From JACCYU01 sp050740315 (lineage in GTDB: Bacteria > Pseudomonadota > Gammaproteobacteria > JACCYU01): a stretch of 64,000 nt of DNA. Below the pieces are notes generated by a model that worked only from the letters and a program-made list of their open reading frames with translations, ran no database searches and was not told the origin of the DNA. The translations under genes were made by a program, and so were the position numbers. The stretch is taken from contig JBOIDC010000006.1 in assembly GCA_050740315.1 (NCBI GenBank), forward strand, positions 6,076-70,075, written 5' to 3'. Shown one piece after another: positions 36,608 through 45,509 of the stretch. Each line of letters opens with the position of its first letter. Positions within the stretch are counted from its first letter, which is position 1.

Positions 36608-39317
36608 TATTGACAGGTTCGTCAGACGCGCCCGGCGGCTCGTGCAACGGCAGGTGTATGGCGATGGTCGTGCCTTTCCCATTGCGTCCGGCCAGCGCCT
36701 CGATGCGCCCGCCGTGCGCGCCGACCATGCCGTGACAGATGGCGAGGCCGAGCCCGCTGCCGTAAGGACCCTGGTCGCTGCCGCCGCCCGTGAAGAACAT
36801 ATCGAAAACCTGGCGCCGCTGCGCTTCCGGGATGCCGGGCCCCTGATCGGTCATGGTGATGAGCAAACCTTCATGGTCGCGCCGGGCAGTGATGCGCACC
36901 TCGCCGCCCCTGGGCGAGAACCGTGCGGCATTCTCGATCACGTTGACCAGCGCCTGCTCGATGAGCGCCGGGTGCGCATAGAGCAGCGGCAGATCGTCCT
37001 GGATATCGCGCACCACTTTGACCTCGGTGAACAGCTCGCGTGTGCGCCGCAGCGCCGAGGCGACGACATCCGCCACCGCCACCCAGTCGCGTTGCAGCTT
37101 GAGTCCGCCGTGCCCGAGACGCGTCATGTCCAGCAGATTCTCGATATATCGATTCAGGCGTTGGCCTTCGGAGAGCACGGCGTCCAGCAGTTCTCGTTTA
37201 TCCTGTTCGGAGAGTTGCGCTTCAAGTTCCTTGAGACTGCTGGCCGAGCCGATCATGCTCGATAGCGGCGTGCGCAGATCGTGCGAGACTGACGACAACA
37301 GCGACGAACGCAGCCCCTCGGTCTCCTCGGCGACCCTCGCCTGTTCCAAGCTGGAAGTCAGCCGGGTTCGCGCCAGGGTAAGCACAACCTGGTTTGCCAG
37401 CGCGTCCAGCAGCAGGAGTTGCTCCGGCGGGGCGCGGTTCGGGAGCGCCGCGAGCTTGACGCCGAGCACGCCGTAGCATGTTTCATCGAGATCGAGCGGC
37501 AGGAAGCGCCAGCCGACGCTGGTCAGGGTGTCGCTCTGATAGCCGCTCACGCGCGCGTGTTTGTACGTCCAGTTCGCTGCCGCGCGTTCCTTTTCCTCCA
37601 GCGCGATGGGTTCCGGCGCCGCCGCGACGATATCCAGCCCGTTATCCGCCGGATCCATAACCAGCAGGCAAACGGGTGCGTGTTCAAAGGCCGCGATGGT
37701 CTCCACGGCCGCGCGCCGCACCGCGTTCGGCTCCGGCGCCTCGGCGAGCTTCTTGTTGAGCGTGAGCAGCATCTGACTCTGATCGTTGGTTGCGCGCAGG
37801 GCGGTAAGCTGTGCGCGCAGGCGGGTCGCCAGATTGCCGCCGATGATCGCCATGACCAGAAAGAAGAAAACACTCAGGATCTCGCCCGTGTCATGAATGC
37901 GAAAAGTAAGCCGTGGTTCGGTGAAGAAGAAGTTATACGCAAAAAAGCTGATGCCTGCCGCCGCCAGTGCGGGCGCCAGCGAGGTGCGCGCCGCAACGAT
38001 CAGCACGCCGGTCAGGAAAACGAGGGACAGATTCGGCAGCGGTAGCGGGAGCAACTGCTCCAGCAGGATCGAGACCAGCACGCACAGCACCACCACCCAC
38101 GCGGCCAGAACATAATGCCCGACCGGCGTGCGGCGCAGCGCCTCCATCCACCCCTCCCAGCGCCGCAGAAGCGCAGCCGGCTGCTCGGGTTCGGAACCGA
38201 TCACCGTAATCTCAAAGTCCGTGTTGTGACGCAGCAGCTTCTGCGTCAAGGTGCGGCCGAGCACGCCCGCCAGCGGCCGCTCGCGTGTGCGGCCGATGAC
38301 GATCGCCGACGCGTTCCGCTCGCGGGCGTAGCTGAGAATCTCCGCGTCGATGTAAGCGCCGCGCAGCGTTACGGTTTCGCCGCCCAAGCGTTCGGCGAGC
38401 TGGAAGGCGCGATCGAGCGTCGCCTGCGTCGCCGGATTGCGCACCCGTCCGGTGTCGACGAAGACCACTGTCCATGGCGCGCGCCGGCGCTCGGCGAGCC
38501 GCTTGCCGGCGCGCACCACTTGTTCGGAATTGCGTCTGCCGTCAATGGCGACGACGACCCGGTCGCGCGCCGGCCACGGGCCTTGTTTACCGTGGCGCTG
38601 CATGGCTTGGCGCAGGTCCGCATCGACATGCGCCGATGCGGCCGCGAACGCCATCTCGCGCAGCGCCGTGAGATTGGAAGGATTGAAATAACCCTCAAGC
38701 GCCGGACGCACTTGCTCGGGCACGTAGACCTTGCCACGCTCCAGCCGCTCGATGAGCTCGCGCGGGGTGAGATCGATCAACACGATGTCGCGCGCCTGTT
38801 CGAGCAACGAATCGGGCACGGTCTCGCGCTGTCGGACGCCGGTGATCCTGGCGACCGTGTCGTTCAGGCTCTCCACGTGCTGAACGTTGACCGTGGTCCA
38901 GACATCGATCCCCTGAGTCAGAATCTCCTGAATGTCCTGATAGCGCCTGGGGTGACGCGTGCCCGGAATATTCCGGTGCGCCAGCTCGTCGACGAGCACA
39001 ATGTGCGGCTTGCGTTCGAGCACCGCATCGAGATTGAACTCTTTGAATACACGATCTCGATACGTCACCGGCAACAGGGGCACGTGTTCCAGACTTTCGC
39101 ACAGCGCCTCAGTCTCACGGCGTCCATGACTTTCGATCACGCCGATGACGATGTCGTGGCCTTCCCGATGCGCTTCCAGCGCCGCGAGCAGCATGGCGTA
39201 GGTCTTGCCAACACCCGGCGCGGCGCCAAGGAAAACCTTGAGGCCGCCGCGCTGCTCGCGCGCCAAGCCCGCGAGCAGCGCGTCCGGGTCGGGGCGATTA
39301 TCTTCCGGTCTTGCCAT
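36588..39317 (-). CDS. kdpD: KdpD osmosensitive K+ sensor histidine kinase
   Basis: A full-length KdpD of 909 residues. The N-terminal KdpD domain has Walker A (GAAPGVGKTYAML) and Walker B (VLVDELAHRNIPGTRHPRR). A universal-stress-protein fold follows (IVIGRTRERPLAG). Four membrane helices lie at about 395-500, then a GAF-like region, the phosphoacceptor helix (SVSHDLRTPLSSMIGSAS) and the ATPase domain (NVIENAARFSPRGG, DQGPGIP, GSGLGLAICHGMV). It is translationally coupled to kdpE. Unlike the usual kdpFABCDE order, about 1.6 kb with a toxin-antitoxin pair separates it from kdpC. Confidence 0.95.
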   Translation of the reverse strand: MARPEDNRPDPDALLAGLAREQRGGLKVFLGAAPGVGKTYAMLLAALEAHREGHDIVIGVIESHGRRETEALCESLEHVPLLPVTYRDRVFKEFNLDAVLERKPHIVLVDELAHRNIPGTRHPRRYQDIQEILTQGIDVWTTVNVQHVESLNDTVARITGVRQRETVPDSLLEQARDIVLIDLTPRELIERLERGKVYVPEQVRPALEGYFNPSNLTALREMAFAAASAHVDADLRQAMQRHGKQGPWPARDRVVVAIDGRRNSEQVVRAGKRLAERRRAPWTVVFVDTGRVRNPATQATLDRAFQLAERLGGETVTLRGAYIDAEILSYARERNASAIVIGRTRERPLAGVLGRTLTQKLLRHNTDFEITVIGSEPEQPAALLRRWEGWMEALRRTPVGHYVLAAWVVVLCVLVSILLEQLLPLPLPNLSLVFLTGVLIVAARTSLAPALAAAGISFFAYNFFFTEPRLTFRIHDTGEILSVFFFLVMAIIGGNLATRLRAQLTALRATNDQSQMLLTLNKKLAEAPEPNAVRRAAVETIAAFEHAPVCLLVMDPADNGLDIVAAAPEPIALEEKERAAANWTYKHARVSGYQSDTLTSVGWRFLPLDLDETCYGVLGVKLAALPNRAPPEQLLLLDALANQVVLTLARTRLTSSLEQARVAEETEGLRSSLLSSVSHDLRTPLSSMIGSASSLKELEAQLSEQDKRELLDAVLSEGQRLNRYIENLLDMTRLGHGGLKLQRDWVAVADVVASALRRTRELFTEVKVVRDIQDDLPLLYAHPALIEQALVNVIENAARFSPRGGEVRITARRDHEGLLITMTDQGPGIPEAQRRQVFDMFFTGGGSDQGPYGSGLGLAICHGMVGAHGGRIEALAGRNGKGTTIAIHLPLHEPPGASDEPVNNGRGNP

Positions 39318-39445
39318 CGCTCATAACAGTCTCAATCAGTCATCTACTCATCGCCTTTTTCTTGTTGGCCAAACGCGCGGTCTTGCGACTGTTCCTCACC
39401 GAACTTCTGCTGAAATTCGCCCCGCGCAGAACCGCGGCGGCGACT

Positions 39446-39630
39446 CTACGACTCGTGGCGCGCGGCCTCGTCCGGATCGAGGGCGGATGACACGGTATGG
39501 TCGTCAGGTTGAATTTCGTTATGAGTGAGGTCCGCTCGTATGAATCGGGATCGACGCAGACGTGAATGGAACTGTCTTCTACCTCAGCAGGTATCAGCGA
39601 ACCTTCCGTCAGTTTGAATTTTTTTATCAT
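39446..39630 (-). pseudogene. N-terminal relic of a CorA-like Mg2+ transporter
   Basis: From an ATG at 39630 with GAGG upstream, the minus strand reads MIKKFKLTEGSLIPAEVEDS, then VDPDSYERTSLITKFNL. After a one-base shift it continues DDHTVSSALDPDEAARHES and stops at 39446. This is the opening of CorA-family transporters (typically ...INPDxxERxxLxxxxxxDEHTLxSALDPDExAR...). The remaining 250 or so residues, including the membrane helices, are gone. Confidence 0.6.
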
Positions 39631-40034
39631 GTCCGGCCTCGGAGAAGTTGTACTTGATGATAATGGCACGTTTGGGCGCAGTCATAGCTCGATACGGCAG
39701 CTTATGACGCAGGCGCGTAAAAACGCTACTGCGAATTGAATGTAATCGCGTAAAAGTTTCGTAAAAGGCCGCGTGGCGGCCAAGGTTTAAGGAGACCACG
39801 CGGCTACTGGGCAAGGAGGGTTGGAGTTCTGATTGAGAGAAATGCGAGCCTGGCCCCTTGTGCCCTGCTCGTGACCCTGTGAGTGCCCAGCCACAAGACT
39901 GGTAACCGGCCGTCCAGCGTGACGGGAGCATGTGGGCTTTGTACGCCGGGCCGCGCCAGCCCGCAAACTACAATTCTCGTATTGACGTATCAGCTCTGTG
40001 CGCGTTCGAGCTTCCCCCGCGAGACCCTGCCATG
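39631..40034. promoter_or_regulatory. Intergenic region with three GCGTAAAA-like boxes
   Basis: No gene is supported. Boxes GCGTAAAA (39715-39722 and 39748-39755) and CGTAAAA (39760-39766) lie upstream of the CorA relic and kdpD. The same sequence occurs upstream of the kdp structural genes at 45253-45304. They may be sites for KdpE or another ion-responsive regulator; this is inference from shared sequence only. Confidence 0.35.
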
Positions 40035-40061
40035 TATGATTGTCCGTAAATCAGACAATCA
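40035..40061 (+). promoter_or_regulatory. Promoter/operator of the AbrB-PIN module
   Basis: A -10-like TATGAT at 40035-40040 overlaps an inverted repeat, TGATTGTC (40037-40044) and GACAATCA (40054-40061), nine bases apart. It ends 11 bases before the antitoxin ATG. The layout suits autorepression by the antitoxin. No good -35 box is visible. Confidence 0.55.
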
Positions 40062-40072
40062 GGCAAAGCATC

Positions 40073-40372
40073 ATGGAAACCAGCAAGGTCGGTAAGCGCG
40101 GAACGGTAGTGGTGCCCGCCCGTCTGCGTCGTAAGTTCGGTATCGAAGAAGGTTCTTTGGTGATCGCCGAAGAACGTCAGGACGGCATCTTGATTCGTCC
40201 CGCCATGGCGCTCCCGATCGAAATGTATAGCGCGAGACGCAAGGCGGAGTTCCTGCTTTCGAATGCGGTCGATGCCGAAGACTATAAAGCCGCCGTGGAC
40301 GAAATCAAGAAAATGGGGTTGCGTGTATCGGATATTCCACACCACAAGCCGACGCGCGGCAAGCGTTCTTAG
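40073..40372 (+). CDS. AbrB-type antitoxin (SpoVT-like domain)
   Basis: A 99-residue DNA-binding antitoxin. The swapped-hairpin AbrB/MazE fold occupies residues 1-45: VGKRGTVVVPARLRRKFGIE, then EGSLVIAEERQDGILIRP. The C-terminal half (ARRKAEFLLSNAVDAEDYKA) is acidic and helical and should wrap the toxin. The ATG at 40073 is the family start. The stop codon TAG directly abuts the ATG of the PIN toxin. The gene runs opposite to kdp and lies between kdpC and kdpD. Confidence 0.88.
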   Translation: METSKVGKRGTVVVPARLRRKFGIEEGSLVIAEERQDGILIRPAMALPIEMYSARRKAEFLLSNAVDAEDYKAAVDEIKKMGLRVSDIPHHKPTRGKRS

Positions 40373-40780
40373 ATGGATCGGATCTTCCTGGACGCCAATG
40401 TTCTCTTTTCCGCGGCGTATCGAGCCAATGCCGGGCTGACTCGATTATGGACGGCCGATGTGGAGTTGCTGACTTCTCGTTACGCGATTGAAGAGGCAAG
40501 GCTTAATCTTGCAGAAGAGATCCAACGAGATCGCCTGGAAAAACTCCTGCGCAATGTGCGCGTGGTAGCGGAGCTTACGTCGGCGCCGCTGCCCCAAGAT
40601 ATCGATCTGCCGGAGAAGGATCGTCCCATTTTACTCGCGGCGATGGCCGCTAAAGCAAGCCATTTGGTGACCGGTGACAAACAGGATTTCGGGCGCCATT
40701 TTGGCAAGAGATTGGGTGGCGTCCTTGTCTTGCCGCCTAGTGAATACCTCAACCGCGCGGCCGGCCGGAACAAATCTTGA
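40373..40780 (+). CDS. PIN-domain ribonuclease toxin
   Basis: A 135-residue PIN nuclease starting at the base after the antitoxin stop. The first acidic residue is in RIFLDANVLFSAAYR, a glutamate in YAIEEARLNLAEE, and the last acidic residues are in LPEKDRPILLAAM and LVTGDKQDFG, the normal four-acid arrangement that holds Mg2+. It likely cleaves RNA and is neutralised by the preceding AbrB protein. The pair belongs to the VapBC-like group of type II modules. Confidence 0.88.
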   Translation: MDRIFLDANVLFSAAYRANAGLTRLWTADVELLTSRYAIEEARLNLAEEIQRDRLEKLLRNVRVVAELTSAPLPQDIDLPEKDRPILLAAMAAKASHLVTGDKQDFGRHFGKRLGGVLVLPPSEYLNRAAGRNKS

Positions 40781-40925
40781 GCGCGCGACGCCTCGGCTCC
40801 CGGCAACGTCGCCTGACCTGTTGCGAGCACGCGCGGCATGCGTGACAATCTCGCGCGGATTACATCCAGTCGCACGCAATGACAAAAAGCTCACCGTGCA
40901 CTGTGTTTCATCCCGGCTACCGGCT

Positions 40926-41498
40926 CTATTGACGCCTTATCGCGTCCAAAGCGAGATTGAGCTTAAGCACGTTGACCCGCGGTTCGCCGAGTAGCCCCAA
41001 GGTACGGCCCTCGGTGAATTCGGCAACGATCTCGCGCACCCGCTTCTGCGGCAGACCGCGAGCGCGCGCGACGCGCTGCACCTGAAACTCGGCCGCCTCG
41101 GGCGAGATGTGCGGGTCGAGGCCGCTGCCGGATGCGGTAACCAGATCCACCGGCACCGAGCCCGCCTGTGGGTTCTCGGCGCGCAGCCGCTTGGCCTCGG
41201 CGCGAATTCTTTTGATCACACCCTTGCTGGTCGGGCCGAGATTCGAACCGCTGGATGCCGCGGCGTCGTAGCCGTCGCCGGCGGCCGATGGGCGCGGGTG
41301 GAAATACTGATCGCCCGTGAAGGCTTGCCCAGTCAGTCCCGAGCCGATGATCTTGCCATCGCGCTCGATCAGGCTGCCGTTCGCCTGATCAGGGAAAATG
41401 AGTTGCGCGACGCCGGTCACGGCAAAGGGATAGATGAGGCCGGTGATGACGGTCAGACCTAAGATCATCACGAGGGCGGGACGGATATGGTTTGACAT
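40926..41498 (-). CDS. kdpC: KdpC, potassium-transporting ATPase subunit C
   Basis: A 190-residue single-pass membrane protein. The N-terminal helix is PALVMILGLTVITGLIYPF, followed by the conserved QLIFPDQANGSLIERDGKIIGSGL-type region (seen at residues 33-56), FHPRPSAAGDGYDAAASSGS, and near the end SGLDPHISPEAAEFQVQRVA. All hallmarks are present, so this subunit is intact although kdpA and kdpB upstream are damaged. Two REP-like hairpins separate it from kdpB. Confidence 0.94.
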   Translation of the reverse strand: MSNHIRPALVMILGLTVITGLIYPFAVTGVAQLIFPDQANGSLIERDGKIIGSGLTGQAFTGDQYFHPRPSAAGDGYDAAASSGSNLGPTSKGVIKRIRAEAKRLRAENPQAGSVPVDLVTASGSGLDPHISPEAAEFQVQRVARARGLPQKRVREIVAEFTEGRTLGLLGEPRVNVLKLNLALDAIRRQ

Positions 41499-41538
41499 AG
41501 CTCAAATCTCCGAAAGCTCTGGTCAATTCAGAAGCTTG

Positions 41539-41607
41539 TCATGCCGGTGTAAACCGGCATCCAGTAAAACCAATGTTTCAACTGGATTCCGGCGTGCGCC
41601 GGAATGA
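41539..41607. repeat. Pair of inverted REP-like hairpins between kdpB and kdpC
   Basis: ATGCCGGT-gtaa-ACCGGCAT (41541-41560) and ATTCCGGC-gtgc-GCCGGAAT (41586-41605) are perfect 8-bp hairpins. Their flanks match in opposite orientation (TCAT...ATCCAGT and ACTGGAT...ATGA), so they are two head-to-head copies of one repeat, as in a BIME. Such elements can stabilise upstream mRNA or attenuate the downstream gene. Confidence 0.8.
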
Positions 41608-41650
41608 CGAGGAATGCCAGGATTTATTGCTCGGGCCCTCATGACACGTA

Positions 41651-43486
41651 TCACGCAAGGCCGATGGCATTGACGAGCAGGTCGATGACCTTGATGCCCG
41701 CGAAGGGCACGGCCAGACCGCCCAGGCCGTAGATCAGCACGTTACGCCGCAGCAGACCGGCAGCACCAGTGGCTTTGTATCCCACACCGCGCAAGGCAAG
41801 CGGAATCAGCACGATAATGATCAGCGCATTGAACATCACCGCCGACAGAATTGCGCTTTCGGGAGTGGCCAGCCCCATGACGTTCAGCGCCGCCAGCTGC
41901 GGATAGAAACCTAGAAACATTGCCGGATGATGGCGAAGTACTTCGCCACGTCGTTGGCGATCGAGAACGTGGTAAGCGCGCCGCGGGTCATCAGGAGCTG
42001 CTTGCCGATGGCCACGACCTCGATGAGTTTGGTGGGATCGCTGTCGAGATCGACCATGTTGCCGGCCTCGCGCGCGGCCTGCGTGCCCGTCTGCATGGCG
42101 ACACCCACATCGGCCTGCGCGAGGGCCGGCGCGTCGTTGGTGCCGTCGCCGCACATCGCCACCAACCGGCCCTCGGCCTGCTCCTCGCGCAGCAGCTTGA
42201 GCTTTGCCTCCGGCGTGGCTCCTGCCAGATAGTCGTCCACCCCCGCTTCGGCGGCGATGGCGGCTGCGGTCGTCGCATTGTCGCCGGTGATCATGACCGT
42301 GCGGATGCCCATGCGGCGCAGCTCGGCGAAGCGTTCCTTGATGCCGCCTTTCACAACGTCCTTCAGGTGCACCACGCCCAGCAATCGCCCTCCCCTGGCC
42401 ACGGCCAGCGGCGTGCCGCCCGACCTAGCGATGCGTTCGGCGGTTTGCTGGATGTGGCGGGACTCCGCCGTTTCGGCTCGGGGATTGGTTCGCTGGCCCA
42501 CGTGAGCCAGTACGGCGTCGACCGCGCCCTTGCGGATCTCCTCGCCCGCGAGGTCAACGCCGCTCATTCGCGTCTGCGCGGTAAAGGGCACGAAGCGCGC
42601 CTTCAGGGATTTCATGTCGCGGCCCCGGATGCCGTATTTATCCTTGGCGAGCACGACGATGGATCGACCTTCCGGCGTCTCGTCGCTCAAGGACGAGAGC
42701 TGGGCCGCGTCGGCCAGTTCGCGCTCCTCCACACCTGGCAGCGGTATAAACTCGGTCGCCTGGCGGTCGCCCAGGGTCACGGTGCCGGTCTTGTCGAGCA
42801 GCAGGGTGTCGATGTCGCCCGCGGCCTCCACCGCGCGTCCGGAGCTGGCCAGCACGTTGAACCGCACCAGCCGGTCCATGCCGGCGATGCCGATCGCCGA
42901 CAGCAGCGCGCCGATCGTGGTCGGGATCAGGCACACGAACAGGGCGATCAGCACCACCGCCGGCACCACGCCGCCGGCATAACTCGCAAGGCTCGGGATG
43001 GTGACGACCGCCAGCAGGAAGACGATGGTGAGCCCCGCCAGCAGGATATCCAGCGCGATCTCGTTCGGCGTCTTTTGCCGCTGCGCGCCTTCGACCAGGG
43101 CGATCATGCGGTCCATGAAGGTCGAACCGGCGCCCGAGGTGATGCGCACCTTGATCCAGTCAGAGATCACCAGGGTGCCACCCGTCACGGCCGAACGATC
43201 GCCGCCACACTCACGGATCACGGGCGCCGATTCGCCGGTGATCGCCGCCTCGTTGACCGACGCGACACCGTCGATCACCTCGCCGTCTCCCGGGATCAGG
43301 TCGTTGGTCTCGACCAGCACCACGTCGCCGACCTTCAGCTCGGGCGCGGGGACTTGATCGAAGCGGTCCGAATCGCTGGCTGCGAGGCGCTTGGCCATGG
43401 TCTCGCGGCGCATACGGCGCAAACTCGCGGCCTGCGCCTTGCCCCGCCCTTCGGCGACGGCCTCCGCGAAGTTCGCAAACACATCT
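41651..43486 (-). pseudogene. kdpB: KdpB P-type ATPase, N-terminus deleted and one frameshift
   Basis: The catalytic subunit of the Kdp pump. The frame contains the actuator motif (INEAAITGESAPV-like: VNEAAITGESAPVI), the phosphorylation site LLLDKTGTVTLG, FTAQTRMSGVDL, MITGDNATTAAAIAAEAGVD and GDGTNDAPALAQADVGVAMQ. It begins at FANFAEAVAEGRGKAQA, which is residue about 78 in E. coli KdpB, so the first membrane helices are missing and the sequence joins kdpA directly. Near 41920 one C is lacking: AKYFAII is followed by RQCF-stop, while the next frame continues PAMFLGFYPQLAALNVMGL to a normal end. The truncation makes function unlikely; the single-base shift could be a sequencing error. Confidence 0.9.
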
Positions 43487-44864
43487 CGCTCAAGCCGTGC
43501 GGGCCGGCATTCAGCGGACTCGCCAGGGCGACCGGCGTGATGCTGGAGATGGCGAGGAAGCCCAATAGCGACAGCGGCAGGATCAGCACGGCGAGCATGG
43601 TCATCTTGACCTCTCTGGCCTCGATCTTCTTGCCGACATACTCGGGCGTGCGCCCGACCATGAGGCCCGCGATGAACACCGCCAGCACGACGAACAGCAG
43701 CATGCCGTAGAGGCCGGCGCCGACCCCGCCGATGATGATCTCGCCCAAGAGCATGTTGACGAGCGGCACGAGCCCACCCAGCGGCATGAAGCTGTCGTGC
43801 ATGGCATTGACCGCGCCGCACGACGCCGCCGTGGTAACGGTGGCGAAGAGCGCCGACAGCGCGGGCCCGAAGCGGACTTCCTTGCCCTCCATGTTGCCGG
43901 CGGCGATGTCCACGCCCAACGGCGCCATCAGCGGATTGCCGGCGGCTTCGGCCCAATACGCGATGGCCACCCCGGCGACGAAAATAATGCCCATCGCGGC
44001 GAAGATCGCCCAGCCCTGGCGTTCATCTTTGACCATGCGGCCGAAGGTGTTGGTCAGTCCCGCGCCGATCGCAAAGATCAGCACCATCTGCACGAGGTTC
44101 GTCAGCGGCGTCGGATTCGTGTACGGATGCGCCGAGTTGGCATTGAAAAATCCCCCACCGTTGGTGCCCAGCATCTTGATCGCTTCCTGCGAGGCGTTGG
44201 GTCCCTGGGCGATGACCTGCGTGGCGCCCTCGACCGTGGTGGCCGTGACGTAGTCGCTCAGATTCTGCGGCACACCTTGCCAAACCATGAACAAGGCAAC
44301 AACAAACGAGATCGGCAGCAGCAGGTATAAGGTGCCACGCACGAGATCGGCCCAGAAGTTGCCGATGCCCTGGACCGAGCGGCGCGCGAAGCCGCGGATG
44401 AGCGCCACCGCGAGCGCGATGCCGGTCGCCGCGGAGACAAAATTCTGCACCGTCAGCCCCATCATCTGCGTCAGGTAGCTCATGGTGCTCTCGCCCGCAT
44501 AGGCCTGCCAGTTGGTGTTGGTGGTGAAGCTCACGGCGGTGTTGAAGGCGAGATCCGGGTCCACCGCCGCGAAGTCCTGGGGATTCAGCGGAAGCACGCC
44601 TTGCAGCCGTTGCAGCGCATAGAGCAGCAGGAAGCCCGCGAGATTGAACAGCAGCATGGCCATCGCGTAGCGCGTCCAGTGCTGCTCTTCGTTCGGATCG
44701 ATACCGGCCAAACGGTAAAGGCCGCGCTCGATCGGCGCGAGCACCGGCCATAAAAACGTCCGCTCGCCCGCGAACAGGCGCGTCATGTAGCCGCCCATCG
44801 GTTTCACCAGGGCGACGATGATCGCGCAGAAAAGCGCAATCTGGAGCCATCCGTTGAAGGTCAT
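43487..44864 (-). pseudogene. kdpA: KdpA potassium channel subunit, C-terminus deleted
   Basis: The K+-binding membrane subunit. Typical blocks are present: NTAVSFTTNTNWQAYAGEST, MLGTNGGGFFNANSAHPYTN and VNAMHDSFMPLGGLVPLVNM. At about residue 458 (LNAGPHGLSEM) the sequence jumps into kdpB, in another frame, giving about 50 nonsense residues before a stop. The last 100 or so residues, with the fourth selectivity-loop repeat (normally NNNGSAF), are gone. From family lengths the deletion is about 0.6 kb and spans the kdpA/kdpB border. The start ATG and the nearby kdpF are normal. Confidence 0.9.
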
Positions 44865-44873
44865 CGCAACGCC

Positions 44874-44966
44874 TCAAAGCTGTTCTGGTCGCAACAGCGC
44901 GTAGATGAGATAGACGAGCAGCACGACCGCTACCAGCCCGCCCAAGACGTAGTCGAAGATCAGCAT
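44874..44966 (-). CDS. kdpF: KdpF, 30-residue Kdp subunit
   Basis: MLIFDYVLGGLVAVVLLVYL and IYALLRPEQL: a single hydrophobic helix with the L-L-R-P-E end typical of KdpF. GAGG lies six bases before the ATG. It ends nine bases before kdpA. KdpF stabilises the KdpABC complex. Confidence 0.9.
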   Translation of the reverse strand: MLIFDYVLGGLVAVVLLVYLIYALLRPEQL

Positions 44967-44973
44967 GTCAACC

Positions 44974-45057
44974 TCACAGTCGGTCGCAGGCCGCGACGTA
45001 GGCCATGAAGGCCGCGAAAAAGGCGAGCCCAAGTGCCAGCACGATCAGATCAAACAT
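44974..45057 (-). CDS. 27-residue membrane peptide upstream of kdpF
   Basis: MFDLIVLALGLAFFAAFMAY then VAACDRL. One transmembrane helix ending in a Cys-Asp-Arg-Leu tail. AGGAG is well placed upstream and the stop is seven bases before the kdpF start. I recall similar short peptides annotated as hypothetical ahead of kdpF in several proteobacteria; function unknown. Its position suggests a second KdpF-like accessory. Confidence 0.72.
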   Translation of the reverse strand: MFDLIVLALGLAFFAAFMAYVAACDRL

Positions 45058-45070
45058 TGAAATCTCCTTC

Positions 45071-45190
45071 TCAACACGGCGAATACAAGGCCAGAAAGAT
45101 CGCGATGCCGACGAGCGCCATCACCAACTTCGCCGGGCGCGGCAGATGATCGGACAGGCCATCACTGGGGAGGGATAGAAACAGGGACAC
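45071..45190 (-). CDS. 39-residue small protein heading the kdp operon
   Basis: Starts at a GTG at 45190 with a strong AAGGAG six bases upstream, and reads VSLFLSLPSDGLSDHLPRPA, KLVMALVGIAIFLALYSPC. The second half is a transmembrane helix. It ends 13 bases before the next micro-ORF. I do not recognise it; the good ribosome site and tight spacing support translation, and it may be a membrane accessory or a leader peptide. Confidence 0.55.
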   Translation of the reverse strand: MSLFLSLPSDGLSDHLPRPAKLVMALVGIAIFLALYSPC

Positions 45191-45509
45191 GGCACTCCTT
45201 GATCAGCCAGCGTGCGCATTGGCGCATGTGGCCGTCGGATTAGAGTCACGCCGCGTAAAAGCGCTATATCAAAACGGGCTGAGGCGCATAAAAATTGCGT
45301 AAAGAAGTGGCGGGCAGAGCGACGAAACGGGGCGCGATTACGGTTGATGACGTCACCGCGGCGGTGACAAATGCCGTGCCGCTACGCGCTCACCCCCATC
45401 CCACCTTCCCCCTCAAAGGGGGAAGGAGGCTCATGGTCGTTGGGAGCACATTATGCAGCAACGAACTTTGCCTTGAGGCGAGGGATTTCTTCCATCCCCG
45501 ATGAGGACA
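45191..45509 (-). promoter_or_regulatory. kdp promoter region with GCGTAAA boxes and a separate hairpin
   Basis: GCGTAAAA at 45253-45260, CGCATAAAA near 45285 and GCGTAAA at 45297-45303 lie upstream of the micro-ORFs, and on the minus strand a TTTTGATATA stretch near 45265-45274 could hold the -10 box. The A/T-rich boxes resemble those upstream of kdpD at 39.7 kb. At 45404-45426, CCTTCCCCCT and AGGGGGAAGG form a perfect 10-bp hairpin with loop CAA, a type of dispersed intergenic repeat or terminator. No gene is seen here. Confidence 0.45.

Noticed and set aside
41920..43710. Long plus-strand open frame opposite kdpB/kdpA
   Set aside because: Antisense to clear P-type ATPase motifs; the composition is that of a complement shadow.
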